From Cyanobacteriota bacterium (lineage in GTDB: Bacteria; Cyanobacteriota; Vampirovibrionia; Vampirovibrionales; Vampirovibrionaceae), in contig JAIEMW010000001.1 in NCBI GenBank assembly GCA_019751815.1, positions 1,000,197 through 1,064,196 on the forward strand: 64,000 nucleotides of DNA. The letters are read 5' to 3'. The translations under genes were made by a program, and so were the position numbers. The notes below the pieces were generated by a model, which was given only the letters and a program-made list of their open reading frames with translations, did no database searches and was not told the origin of the DNA. Position 1 is the stretch's first letter. The number at the start of each line of letters is the position of its first letter. This document shows, one piece after another, positions 17,302-26,140 of this stretch.

Positions 17302-19656
17302 ATGAACCCCTTTAAGCAACATATTAAGCAACGTGGCCAGGCCCATTCTGGCGGGCAACAGATTCGTTTACTGCCAGGGAAGCCCTACCCATTGGGGGCT
17401 ACCTGGGACGGAATGGGGGTCAATTTTGCCCTTTTCTCTGAGCATGCCACGCAAGTGGAATTATGCCTGTTTGATAGTCCCTTGGCAGAAGAAGAGTATG
17501 TTCGCATTCCCCTGTCTGAATTTACGGATCACGTCTGGCACGGGTATCTCCCAGATGTTCATCCGGGACAGCATTATGGATACCGAGTTTACGGTCCCTA
17601 TCAGCCAACACAGGGGCACCGATTTAACCCCAACAAGTTGGTACTCGACCCCTACGCCAAAATGGTCAGCCGCATGCCCATATGGCACGACAGTCTGTTT
17701 GGCTACAAGGTCCAAAGGAATCCCGATTCCTCTTTTTTAGAAGAAGTATCTACCAAGCCCCTGGTCGCCAGTCTTGTTCCGGATAATCAATCGTCACCAG
17801 AAAAATCTCCAGAAACCCCTTTAGAAGCGCCTTTGGTTAAAGCCGAACGGCGTCAAAGCGAGAGATCCACAGCCTTATATACACCACCAGATTTTAAACT
17901 GGATGTGCGCGACAGTGCTGCCTATGCTCCATTAGCCATTGTGATTGACCCCGCCTTTACCTGGGGAGATGACAAAGCCCCGCGTACCCCGTGGCACAAA
18001 ACATTGATCTATGAAACCCACGTCAAAGGCCTCACCTACCAGCATCCAGACATCCCTGAAAACATCCGAGGCACGTATGCCGGTATTGCCTCAGAGCCCA
18101 TGATTAACTACTTTAAAGACCTCGGCGTCACCGCCATCGAACTTATGCCGATTCACACCCATCTCGACGATCAGTTTCTCGTCAACAAAAATCTGAGTAA
18201 CTATTGGGGCTACAACTCTCTGTGTTTTTTCTCTCCCGATGCCTGTTATGCCAGCCAGCCGCACGATCCCTTTAGCGTACTGAGAGAATTTAAGATGATG
18301 GTCCGCACGCTCCATTCAGCAGGGCTGGAAGTGATTCTCGATGTTGTCTTTAACCACACCGCCGAAGGGAACCAGATGGGGCCCACACTCAGCTTTCGGG
18401 GGATTGATAACCGCTCATATTACCGACTGGTAGACGGCCAAGCCCAATACTATATGGATTATACAGGCTGCGGGAACACAATTAACATTGCTCACCCGCG
18501 CATACTACAACTCGTGATGGATAGCCTACGCTACTGGATTGAGGAAATGCATATCGACGGGTTTCGGTTTGATCTGGCAACCGCCTTGGCACGAGAACTC
18601 CACGCTGCCGACAAGTTGAGCTCCTTTTTTGACATTATTCACCAGGATCCGGTCATTTCCCAGGTTAAACTGATTGCAGAACCTTGGGATTTGGGAGAAG
18701 GCGGCTATCAAGTTGGCAATTTCCCGGTACTGTGGACGGAGTGGAACGGCCGTTACCGCGATACAGTTAGGCATTTCTGGCGAGGTGATAATGGTTGTCT
18801 CAGTGATTTTGCGACCCGTTTCTCTGGCAGTAGTGATTTATACGCGCACAGTGGGAGAAAGCCCCACGCCAGTATCAATTTTGTAACCGCCCACGACGGT
18901 TTTACCATGGCTGATTTGGTCAGTTACAATGACAAACACAACCAGGCCAATGGGGAAGACAATAGAGACGGGGAAAACCACAATATTAGCGATAACTGCG
19001 GGGCAGAAGGCCCAACTGATGACACCGAAATTCTACGCCGCCGAGAAAAACGCCGCCGGAATCTAATGGCAACCTTATTATTGTCTTTGGGTGTGCCCAT
19101 GATCTCGGGTGGGGACGAGATGGGGCGGACTCAACACGGGAACAACAATGCCTACTGCCAGGATAACCCTCTCAGCTGGTACGACTGGAGCCCCTCTCAA
19201 AGTGATCAAGACTTCTACCAGTTTGTTCGTCGAATGATTCGTCTGCGAAAACACCAACCCGTCTTACAGAGACGCCGGTTTTATACCGGCAAATCAAAAC
19301 GCGGCGCTGAGTTTAAGGATATCTATTGGTTTACCCCGTTTGGCCGAGATATGGAAATGGAAGATTGGCAAAACCCGTTGTTAAAAACGGTTGGCATCCT
19401 GCTAGAAGGATCTGCCATTGCCGAAATGGATGAACAAGGGCATGCGATTAAAGGGGAGACGCTGCTGATACTGATCAACGCGGATTGTCACCCAGTCACC
19501 TTCCAGCTCCCTTATCACCGGACTCAAAATACCTGGGAGCATCTGGAAGATACATCACAAACCATCAGCTGGTCGACCTGGGAACCTGGTGCCAGTTATC
19601 TCTTGCAAGAAAATAGTCTGGTCCTCTTTAAACTCCATACTATACCTGCTACTTAG
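17302..19656 (+). CDS. glgX: Glycogen debranching enzyme GlgX (isoamylase type)
   Basis: A 784-residue GH13 debranching enzyme that cleaves alpha-1,6 branches in glycogen limit dextrins. An N-terminal carbohydrate-binding (CBM48-like) region begins GKPYPLGATWDGMGVNFALFSEHA. The catalytic barrel shows the canonical triad: D424 in GFRFDLATA, E460 in LIAEPWDLG and D532 in VTAHDGFTM, plus VILDVVFNHTAEG. Compared with usual GlgX (about 650-720 residues) it has an extra hydrophilic insert at about residues 150-195 (Ser/Pro/Glu-rich, with KAERRQSERSTALY) between the N-terminal domain and the barrel. No other glycogen gene is nearby. It is convergent with tsaD and the stop codons overlap by 4 bases. 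Confidence 0.95.
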   Translation: MNPFKQHIKQRGQAHSGGQQIRLLPGKPYPLGATWDGMGVNFALFSEHATQVELCLFDSPLAEEEYVRIPLSEFTDHVWHGYLPDVHPGQHYGYRVYGPYQPTQGHRFNPNKLVLDPYAKMVSRMPIWHDSLFGYKVQRNPDSSFLEEVSTKPLVASLVPDNQSSPEKSPETPLEAPLVKAERRQSERSTALYTPPDFKLDVRDSAAYAPLAIVIDPAFTWGDDKAPRTPWHKTLIYETHVKGLTYQHPDIPENIRGTYAGIASEPMINYFKDLGVTAIELMPIHTHLDDQFLVNKNLSNYWGYNSLCFFSPDACYASQPHDPFSVLREFKMMVRTLHSAGLEVILDVVFNHTAEGNQMGPTLSFRGIDNRSYYRLVDGQAQYYMDYTGCGNTINIAHPRILQLVMDSLRYWIEEMHIDGFRFDLATALARELHAADKLSSFFDIIHQDPVISQVKLIAEPWDLGEGGYQVGNFPVLWTEWNGRYRDTVRHFWRGDNGCLSDFATRFSGSSDLYAHSGRKPHASINFVTAHDGFTMADLVSYNDKHNQANGEDNRDGENHNISDNCGAEGPTDDTEILRRREKRRRNLMATLLLSLGVPMISGGDEMGRTQHGNNNAYCQDNPLSWYDWSPSQSDQDFYQFVRRMIRLRKHQPVLQRRRFYTGKSKRGAEFKDIYWFTPFGRDMEMEDWQNPLLKTVGILLEGSAIAEMDEQGHAIKGETLLILINADCHPVTFQLPYHRTQNTWEHLEDTSQTISWSTWEPGASYLLQENSLVLFKLHTIPAT

Positions 19657-20663
19657 ATAACCAGCTTGCGGGAGAACACTTCGGTTTTGGCATCATGGGT
19701 AAGCGGGTTGAAAAACGCAGAGGATCCGACCATGGCCGCATTATCCGTGCAGTAGCCCAAATGAGGCACAAAAAGTCTTATGCCCGGACAGCGGGTAATC
19801 CACTCTTGAAATACAGCCCTTAGAGCTGTATTTGCAGAAACGCCTCCAGCAATGGAAAGGGTCTGAAAACCAGATTCTTGCATCAATCGTTGGGTCTTTA
19901 AAAACAGGGTGCGCACAACCGTTGCCTGAAAGCTAGCCGCAACGTTGCCTCTCATCAGCGCCAATGCAGAAGGGTCTCCCGCACAGGCTACTGTTTCACG
20001 CTCGATCAGACGCATGACAGCCGTTTTTAAGCCGCTAAAGCTAAAGTCATACGGGTGCTTGGTCACCGCAATGGGTAAGGAATAGGCATTGGGATCTCCT
20101 TGTTGAGCCAGCTTATCGACGGCAGGACCACCAGGGAAACCAGCATCTAAAAGCCTTGCCACTTTATCGTAGGCCTCTCCTACAGCATCATCCAATGTTT
20201 GGCCCACAATTTCAATATCATCGAGCGCATTAACCTTGACCAATTGAGTATGCCCCCCACTGACAAGCAGGCACAAGAAGGGAGGTTCGAGATCGCTCTC
20301 TAAAAAATTAGAACAAATATGGGCTGTCAGATGATTCACCCCAATAAAGGGCCGCCCGGTCAAAAAACTCAGCGCTTTGGCAGTGCCAGCTCCCACCAGG
20401 AGAGAACCCACGAGACCAGGACCCAGTGTTGCGGCAAAGGCATCAATCTCTGAAAGTTCTAGTTTTGCAGAAGCAAGTGCTTCTGCCACGCAGGGGTTTA
20501 CCCACTGAATATGATTCCGTGCAGCCAATTCTGGAATCACACCGCCAAAAGGAGCATGGACGGAGTCTTGAGATTTAACCACACTGGCCAGTACCCGCCG
20601 ACCGTCTTCAACAATCGCACAGGCCGTGTCATCACAACTGGTTTCAAGTGCCAAGATTCGCAT
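19653..20663 (-). CDS. tsaD: tRNA N6-adenosine threonylcarbamoyltransferase TsaD
   Basis: A 336-residue protein matching the usual length of TsaD, the catalytic subunit that transfers the threonylcarbamoyl group to A37 of ANN-decoding tRNAs, together with TsaB, TsaC and TsaE. Signature blocks: MRILALETSCDDTACAIV at the start, the metal-binding NHLTAHICSNFLE with two histidines, LVSGGHTQLV, DDAVGEAYDKVARLL and SIAGGVSANTALR, and the C-terminal metal aspartate in YCTDNAAM. The gene overlaps glgX tail to tail by 4 bases and starts head to head with the TPR gene about 90 bases away. Confidence 0.97.
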   Translation of the reverse strand: MRILALETSCDDTACAIVEDGRRVLASVVKSQDSVHAPFGGVIPELAARNHIQWVNPCVAEALASAKLELSEIDAFAATLGPGLVGSLLVGAGTAKALSFLTGRPFIGVNHLTAHICSNFLESDLEPPFLCLLVSGGHTQLVKVNALDDIEIVGQTLDDAVGEAYDKVARLLDAGFPGGPAVDKLAQQGDPNAYSLPIAVTKHPYDFSFSGLKTAVMRLIERETVACAGDPSALALMRGNVAASFQATVVRTLFLKTQRLMQESGFQTLSIAGGVSANTALRAVFQEWITRCPGIRLFVPHLGYCTDNAAMVGSSAFFNPLTHDAKTEVFSRKLVI

Positions 20664-20754
20664 CCCTTCAAAGTATCATATGACACTAGAGATTCAAACG
20701 ATTTTGCAGTTAAAATAGCGTTAGTCACTTTTTTCAAAGACAGGTTCTGTGATA

Positions 20755-21684
20755 ATGCATGACGCTCGATTCAGTCGATTTTCCCGTTTTTTAAGCACAA
20801 CCGTCGCTGTGGTAATGGGAATCTCTTTATTTTCAGCCTGGTTAACTTCTCAGACTGCGGATAAACCAACACTCCAAGTGGCATTCTTAAATTACACAGA
20901 GCCAGAGAACAATCGGCTGGGTGAGTTTTACTACGCACTCGGCAGCCAACTGGCTGTGCGCGGCCAAGTCGCTCTGGCTGAAGGGCTTTTAGAGAAGGCC
21001 ACTGTCTTACGACCCCGTCATGCGGAATCTTTTTTGAACTATGGGGTCGTTCTAGAATCCCTGGATAAAAAATTTCAAGCCATTGAAGCCTACAAGGCGG
21101 CTGTCAGCATTAATCCTACTCAGACTGAAGCGCACTATCATCTCGGGCTGATGTTAGACCGCACCGGTGAAACCGAAGACGGTATTAAGCATTTACTGAT
21201 TGCCTATTACCAAGATCCGAAAAACCCTTATATTAACTACGATTTGGGTGTGCTCTACGCCAAAACCAATGATTTCAATCATTCCGCGCTGTATTCCAAA
21301 AATGCCGTACTTGCAGATAAAACCTTTGCAGAAGCCTATAACAATTACGGCTATGCTCTCGCTCAACTGGGACAATATCTTGAAGCCGTTGCTGCCATTG
21401 ACGAGTCACTCAAGCTAAAGCCAGACAGCGCTGCCACTTTGGACAGCAAAGGTTATGCGCTAATGGGGATGAGAAAGATTGACGACGCACTGTCACTTTT
21501 TAATCAAGCCCTAGAGCAAGATCCCACCATTGGCGAAATCTATTTACACAAGGGCCAAGCCTTAGAACAGGCCCAAAAAACCGAAGAATCTATTCAGGCT
21601 TACGAAAAGTACCTGCTCCTTACCCCAAATGCATTGGATAGAAAACAGGTGGAAGACCGCCTGGTTATTTTAAAGAGCAAATAA
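20755..21684 (+). CDS. Membrane-anchored tetratricopeptide-repeat protein
   Basis: A protein of 309 residues from ATG 20755 (an in-frame GTG two codons upstream is the alternative; AGGT lies 9 bases before the ATG). Residues 10-32 form one hydrophobic segment (LSTTVAVVMGISLFSAWL), acting as membrane anchor or uncleaved signal. The rest is a stack of about six or seven TPR units of 34 residues, with typical positions in AESFLNYGVVLESLDKKFQA, AHYHLGLMLDRTGETEDGI, AEAYNNYGYALAQLGQYLEA and LHKGQALEQAQKTEESI. TPR stacks hold partner proteins; the partner is unknown. It heads a run of same-strand genes leading into aroK-aroB. Confidence 0.85.
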   Translation: MHDARFSRFSRFLSTTVAVVMGISLFSAWLTSQTADKPTLQVAFLNYTEPENNRLGEFYYALGSQLAVRGQVALAEGLLEKATVLRPRHAESFLNYGVVLESLDKKFQAIEAYKAAVSINPTQTEAHYHLGLMLDRTGETEDGIKHLLIAYYQDPKNPYINYDLGVLYAKTNDFNHSALYSKNAVLADKTFAEAYNNYGYALAQLGQYLEAVAAIDESLKLKPDSAATLDSKGYALMGMRKIDDALSLFNQALEQDPTIGEIYLHKGQALEQAQKTEESIQAYEKYLLLTPNALDRKQVEDRLVILKSK

Positions 21685-21694
21685 CAGAAAGAGT

Positions 21695-22027
21695 ATGATG
21701 TCAGTTCGACGGTTTTCTTTACGAGTGCTGGTATTGAGCCTCACCGCTGCATGTGCTGCATGTTTGGTATTTCAAAATCTGGTTCTTGAAAACCAGGTTA
21801 TCGCACAAACCACAGGTTCTAATACCTCACCTGGCGGGTCCGGGGGAGCATCCTCAGGGGGCGCTTCGGGGAATAGCGACAAAGAAGATTGCAGCATAGG
21901 CAACGGAAATATTGTCACAGTAAGCCCTACGACCATTAACCCGCAAAACGATTACACTATAACCAACAACCAACTCAAACGCCCTACCACTATTTGCCCT
22001 GCTGAAACCCGCTTTGTTCGTCCTTAA
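21695..22027 (+). CDS. Small secreted protein of unknown function
   Basis: A 110-residue protein with a signal peptide (LRVLVLSLTAACAACLVFQNL) and probable cleavage near VIAQT. The mature part has a flexible Gly/Ser linker (SPGGSGGASSGGASG) and two widely spaced cysteines (EDCSIGNG and TTICPAE) that could form a disulfide. No family was recognised. It lies 10 bases after the TPR gene and 11 bases before aroK, so it is clearly within the same transcription unit. It could be a periplasmic partner of the TPR protein, which is only a guess from position. Confidence 0.65.
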   Translation: MMSVRRFSLRVLVLSLTAACAACLVFQNLVLENQVIAQTTGSNTSPGGSGGASSGGASGNSDKEDCSIGNGNIVTVSPTTINPQNDYTITNNQLKRPTTICPAETRFVRP

Positions 22028-22038
22028 GAATCTTATCA

Positions 22039-22659
22039 ATGACTTTAGAAACTGAAATGACTGAGTCCTCTGATCGCGCGCTCCGGCTTTATCTGACCGG
22101 ATATATGGGGGCGGGAAAATCAACCATTGGTAGAGCTCTGGCTGAGAACTTATCATACAAATTTATCGATACCGATCGACAATTGGTACTGCATTTTCAC
22201 CGACCCATATCGGAAATATTCAGGCACCATGGAGAATCCGCTTTTAGAGAGGCAGAACTCAACTGTCTCAAAGGCTTGTCTAATCAAGAAAGGGTTGTGA
22301 TTTCCACCGGGGGTGGGACGTTAACTCGTGACGAGACAATGCAGGTTGCCAAGCAATCAGGCTTGGTGATCTACCTGGAAGCCCCAGTGGATGTCCTCTA
22401 CGAACGCGTAATTTTCAGCCCCAAAGACCGCCCGATGATTGATGTACCGGATCCGGAAGCCGTCTTTAAAGAACGGTTTTTGCGTCGAGAACCCTACTAT
22501 TTACAGGCTGATATGACTGTCAATTGCGCCCATAAACCACCCAAGCAGGTTGCTCTAGACATTATTGAAGCGTTAAAGCCCTTCCAAAACCAGGCACTCA
22601 GTCCGCAAGATCAGACCGCACGTGAGCAAAACCCAACTGATGTGACCCCACTGTCATGA
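22039..22659 (+). CDS. aroK: Shikimate kinase
   Basis: A 206-residue P-loop kinase that phosphorylates shikimate in the pathway to chorismate. The Walker A motif is GYMGAGKSTIGRALA (about residues 20-35), the substrate-binding aspartates lie in FIDTDRQL, the family block FRHHGESAFREAE follows, then VISTGGGTL and the lid arginine in SPKDRPMID. A C-terminal extension of about 20 residues is Gln/Pro-rich. An in-frame ATG at 22057 is an alternative start. The stop overlaps the aroB start (ATGA, 4 bases), which indicates translational coupling of two steps of the same pathway. Confidence 0.95.
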   Translation: MTLETEMTESSDRALRLYLTGYMGAGKSTIGRALAENLSYKFIDTDRQLVLHFHRPISEIFRHHGESAFREAELNCLKGLSNQERVVISTGGGTLTRDETMQVAKQSGLVIYLEAPVDVLYERVIFSPKDRPMIDVPDPEAVFKERFLRREPYYLQADMTVNCAHKPPKQVALDIIEALKPFQNQALSPQDQTAREQNPTDVTPLS

Positions 22660-23801
22660 TTCTAAAGACTGAGATTGAAAAAAGCGCTCAAACAGTTCCC
22701 ATCCACATCCGACCAGGGGAGTTACTCTTGCTTTCAGAGGTTTGTCTGACCCATTACCCCCCAAAAACCAAGCTGCTGATTGTGACTGACGCGATAGTAA
22801 AAGAACTTTGGGGACAGGCACTGTCTGAATCACTGAAACAGGCTGGCTATTTAGTCTACACCTATACGATTCCTGTAGGCGAATCTGCAAAATGTCTCTC
22901 AGTGATGGAGTCTGTACTCAGATTTGCACTGGAAGCTGGTTTATCCAGACAAGATGCGATGATTGCCTTTGGTGGCGGCGTTGTTGGGGATTTAACCGGG
23001 TTTTGTGCGGCCACCTATTTTCGAGGGATCGACTACATCCAAGTCCCTACCACACTACTGGCACAAGTCGATTCCGCCATTGGGGGAAAGGTTGGGGTGA
23101 ATTTGCACCATGCCAAAAACGGTCTGGGAGCGTTCTATCAGCCTCGCTTTATCTGGATGGATCCCACCCTGGTAAAACACCTTCCCTGCAGACAGCTCAG
23201 GGCAGGATTGGCCGAAGTCATCAAGTACAGTCTGATCGAAACCAGTATTCAGGAAGCATGCGGCTCACCAGAAAGCCTTTCTCACACACCACCCCTGTTT
23301 ACAGTGCTGCAAAAAATAGTTGTTAAAGAAGAAGCTGTTGAAAAAGACTGTTTGGACACTGAGTTATGCGAATTAATCTCCCGCTGTGTGGCGCTTAAGA
23401 CCGCGGTGGTGAGTTTAGATGAACAAGAAAAAACAGGGCTTCGGGCTTTGCTGAACCTGGGACATACCTTTGCCCATGCTTATGAGGAGCTGAGTGGTTA
23501 TCAGGATCTGCTCCACGGAGAAGCCGTCTCCCTGGGGCTAGTCAAGGCGGCTCAACTGGCCAGCATTTTGGGACACTTTTCCAGTAGCCACGTAGAAACT
23601 ATCATCGCGATGCTAGAAAAGTTTCAACTCCCCACTGTCCCCTCACCGTCTCTAGAACCCTTAAAACTCATCGCCCTGATGCGGCAAGACAAGAAGGCCA
23701 CGGGCAACGGTATCCGTTTTGTCTTACCAGATTCAGACATAGGACGTGTTCGTATCGTGGACGGAGTTGATGAGCACCAAATACTGAATATTTTATCTTA
23801 G
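22656..23801 (+). CDS. aroB: 3-dehydroquinate synthase
   Basis: A 381-residue NAD- and metal-dependent enzyme that converts DAHP to 3-dehydroquinate, the second shikimate step. Visible motifs are IAFGGGVVGDLTGFCAATYFRGI (NAD-binding glycine run), VPTTLLAQVDSAIGGKVGVN, LRAGLAEVIKYSLI (metal glutamate), and the metal histidines in LNLGHTFAHAYEEL and LHGEAVSLGLV. Length is near the family norm of about 360. It overlaps aroK by 4 bases and is followed after 12 bases by the DUF1611 gene, so the unit aroK-aroB-DUF1611-epimerase is probably one transcript. Confidence 0.97.
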   Translation: MILKTEIEKSAQTVPIHIRPGELLLLSEVCLTHYPPKTKLLIVTDAIVKELWGQALSESLKQAGYLVYTYTIPVGESAKCLSVMESVLRFALEAGLSRQDAMIAFGGGVVGDLTGFCAATYFRGIDYIQVPTTLLAQVDSAIGGKVGVNLHHAKNGLGAFYQPRFIWMDPTLVKHLPCRQLRAGLAEVIKYSLIETSIQEACGSPESLSHTPPLFTVLQKIVVKEEAVEKDCLDTELCELISRCVALKTAVVSLDEQEKTGLRALLNLGHTFAHAYEELSGYQDLLHGEAVSLGLVKAAQLASILGHFSSSHVETIIAMLEKFQLPTVPSPSLEPLKLIALMRQDKKATGNGIRFVLPDSDIGRVRIVDGVDEHQILNILS

Positions 23802-23813
23802 AAAGTATTCCTG

Positions 23814-24959
23814 ATGCTGTACTCAGCGCCTTTACTTCCAGAAGAAACTCCCTTGGTAATTATGGCCGAAGGTTTTTTGACCAGCCCTAACGGGAAAGTA
23901 GCCACTGGTGTACTTCGTTACGGTCGCTGGCCCGTTGTGGCAGTGATTGATAGCTCTCATGCCGGACAAACCACCGATATAGTTCTTGGATTTGGAAAGC
24001 CCGTTCCCATTGTCGCTCATCTAACAGAAGCCCTGAAGTTTCAACCCGCTGCCTTGCTCTTGGGGACAGCCCCTCAAGGGGGAGGGCTTCCAACAGCTTG
24101 GAAAAACCTGATTGAACAAGCCATTCAAGCCAGACTTCATGTCATTAGCGGTCTGCATGACTTCATTGCAGACAATCCTATCTGGCAAAGCTTAGCAAAA
24201 CAGAATCAGGTCACGCTTTGGGATGTGCGAAATACAGCAACTCCCGAAATGAAAGCCCTGAACCGGGTGGCACAACTCACGCCAAGGCCTTCTCATACCC
24301 GGGTGGTAACCATGGTCGGCAGTGATTGCGCCGTTGGCAAAATGAGTGTTGCCCTTGAAACTGCTCAAGCCTTTCGCACGTCCCAATTTTCTGCCCAACA
24401 CGCAGCGCTTATGGTGCCCACCGGCCAGACAGGGATCCTGATCGAAGGTTGGGGAGTGCCCTTAGACCGGATGATCGGTGATTTTATGGCCGGGGCCATT
24501 GAAACTTGCATCTCGCAAGGAATAGACCGCTTAACACTCTCTGATCCTGGAAAATCCCATTGGCTTTTGGTTGAAGGTCAAGGGTCCCTGCTACACCCAG
24601 GCTACTCTGGGGTAACAATGTCTCTACTCCATGGCTCACACCCGGATGCAATGATTCTATGTCATAAGGAGAGTGGCGATAAGCATATTCGCGGGGGTTA
24701 TCCCGTCGAAATCCCCACCATGCAAATGCTCATCCAGCTTTACGAGACCGCCGCACAATGGGCCAGAGACCCCAACAAACCCAGCGCCCGGGTTGTGGGA
24801 ATCGCCGTCAACACCTCAGCGCTTTCTGAATCAGAGGCCACGGCTATTTTATCTCAGTACAAGGCTGAAACCGGTCTGCCGGTGACCGATCCCGTGCGCT
24901 ACGGGGCAGAGTCTCTTGTTAAAGCGCTGATTCAAGAACGAAATGAGCTTTCGCTATGA
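23814..24959 (+). CDS. DUF1611 protein, DgcN-like (possible D-glutamate N-acetyltransferase)
   Basis: A 381-residue protein of the DUF1611 family. An N-terminal Rossmann-like part (residues 1-160) is followed by a P-loop domain starting MVGSDCAVGKMSVALET, whose Walker-A-like GSDCAVGKMS sits at residues 169-178; later blocks include VPTGQTGILI and VEGQGSLLHPGYSG. Family members are typically encoded next to an enolase-superfamily epimerase, as here (4-base overlap). In marine bacteria such a pair, DgcN-DgcA, was reported to acetylate D-glutamate and then racemise N-acetyl-D-glutamate. Assigning that activity here is inference from family and neighbour. A role in handling peptidoglycan-derived D-glutamate would fit. 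Confidence 0.8.
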   Translation: MLYSAPLLPEETPLVIMAEGFLTSPNGKVATGVLRYGRWPVVAVIDSSHAGQTTDIVLGFGKPVPIVAHLTEALKFQPAALLLGTAPQGGGLPTAWKNLIEQAIQARLHVISGLHDFIADNPIWQSLAKQNQVTLWDVRNTATPEMKALNRVAQLTPRPSHTRVVTMVGSDCAVGKMSVALETAQAFRTSQFSAQHAALMVPTGQTGILIEGWGVPLDRMIGDFMAGAIETCISQGIDRLTLSDPGKSHWLLVEGQGSLLHPGYSGVTMSLLHGSHPDAMILCHKESGDKHIRGGYPVEIPTMQMLIQLYETAAQWARDPNKPSARVVGIAVNTSALSESEATAILSQYKAETGLPVTDPVRYGAESLVKALIQERNELSL

Positions 24960-26047
24960 GCTTAGCGTATCAAGTGCTCTCACTCCCCTTGGAGTTTCCC
25001 TTTACGATTTCCCGCAGCACGCTCTCTGTGGCCAAAACAGTCCTGGTGCAGCTGAGTGATCCGGATAATCCAGGTCATGATGGTCTGGGAGAAGCGGTCC
25101 CCAGCGAATTTTACGGCGAATCCATTGAGACTGTCCAAGCCTTTTACCAACAACTCGCCCGTGACGAAGCTTTTTTGGCCCTTCCTCCAGAGAATCATCA
25201 AGCGTTTGAAGCGTATCTAAACCAATTTCCCGGCAATGCCGCAGCAAAATCCGGGCTCGATATTGCCTTTTGGGACCGTTTTGCCAAGCGTCTCGGACGG
25301 CCGCTGCACCAGGTTTGGGGGCTTGATCCCGCCGCCTGTCCAAAAACTTCCTACACCATTGGCATTGCTGATCTGGCCATGGTCCGCCATAAAACAGAAA
25401 CAGCCCTTTCGAGGGGATATGATGTTCTGAAAGTAAAACTGGGCGGCCCTCAAGATCTTGATACCCTCTCTTTAATCCGAGAATTGGCCCCATCGGCTAC
25501 GCTACGGGTTGATGCGAACGCTGCCTGGCGGGTTTCAGACGCCTTAGCGTTAATGCCGACACTGGCAACATTAGGCGTAGAGTTTGTGGAAGAGCCATTG
25601 CTACTGGATAGCCCCGTCCAGGACTACGAAAGACTCAAAGCAGAGAGCGTGCTGCCGGTGATGGCGGATGAAAGCTGCAAGACGTTGAAAGATATCCCCT
25701 TCTGCGGGCGGTATTTCCATGCGATTAACTTAAAACACTCCAAAACAGGGGGCCTGATGGAGGCCATGCGGATGATTCACGCTGCTCGAGCCCACGATCT
25801 CAAAATTATGCTGGGCTGCTTTTCAGAATCGCTGGTCTCAATTTCTGGCTTTGCTCAACTCGCCCCCTTGGTTGATTACTGCGATCTCGACGGCTGCCTG
25901 TTGATTAGCCAAGACCCCTTCCAGCAGCAAAAGTCACCGTCCGGACAGCCGCTAAAATTTCATGGCTCCGTGATGCAACTCTCCTTGCTGCCCGGCATTG
26001 GGATTCCAGAAAATCCCCTGTTACAAAAAACATCACAGCGTTTTTAA
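24956..26047 (+). CDS. Enolase-superfamily epimerase (dipeptide epimerase / DgcA-like)
   Basis: A 363-residue member of the mandelate racemase/muconate-lactonising enzyme group. The catalytic pattern of L-Ala-D/L-Glu epimerases is complete: the KVK pair (K159, K161) in DVLKVKLGG, metal ligands D186 (LRVDANAAW), E212-E213 (FVEEPL) and D238 (MADESC), and the second lysine in NLKHSKTGG (K260). The product is either a dipeptide epimerase used in murein-peptide recycling or, because its partner is a DUF1611 protein, an N-acetyl-D-glutamate racemase of the DgcA type. The start ATG overlaps the DUF1611 stop by 4 bases. A 93-base gap to the next plus-strand gene follows. Confidence 0.88.
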   Translation: MSLAYQVLSLPLEFPFTISRSTLSVAKTVLVQLSDPDNPGHDGLGEAVPSEFYGESIETVQAFYQQLARDEAFLALPPENHQAFEAYLNQFPGNAAAKSGLDIAFWDRFAKRLGRPLHQVWGLDPAACPKTSYTIGIADLAMVRHKTETALSRGYDVLKVKLGGPQDLDTLSLIRELAPSATLRVDANAAWRVSDALALMPTLATLGVEFVEEPLLLDSPVQDYERLKAESVLPVMADESCKTLKDIPFCGRYFHAINLKHSKTGGLMEAMRMIHAARAHDLKIMLGCFSESLVSISGFAQLAPLVDYCDLDGCLLISQDPFQQQKSPSGQPLKFHGSVMQLSLLPGIGIPENPLLQKTSQRF

Positions 26048-26140
26048 GAAACGATTTTTGTAGTAGCTTGTCTTAAAGACTGACTTCTGCCTTCAGTGAT
26101 GAAGCATGTTCGATGGTGATGATGTAATGGAGACTAGACG

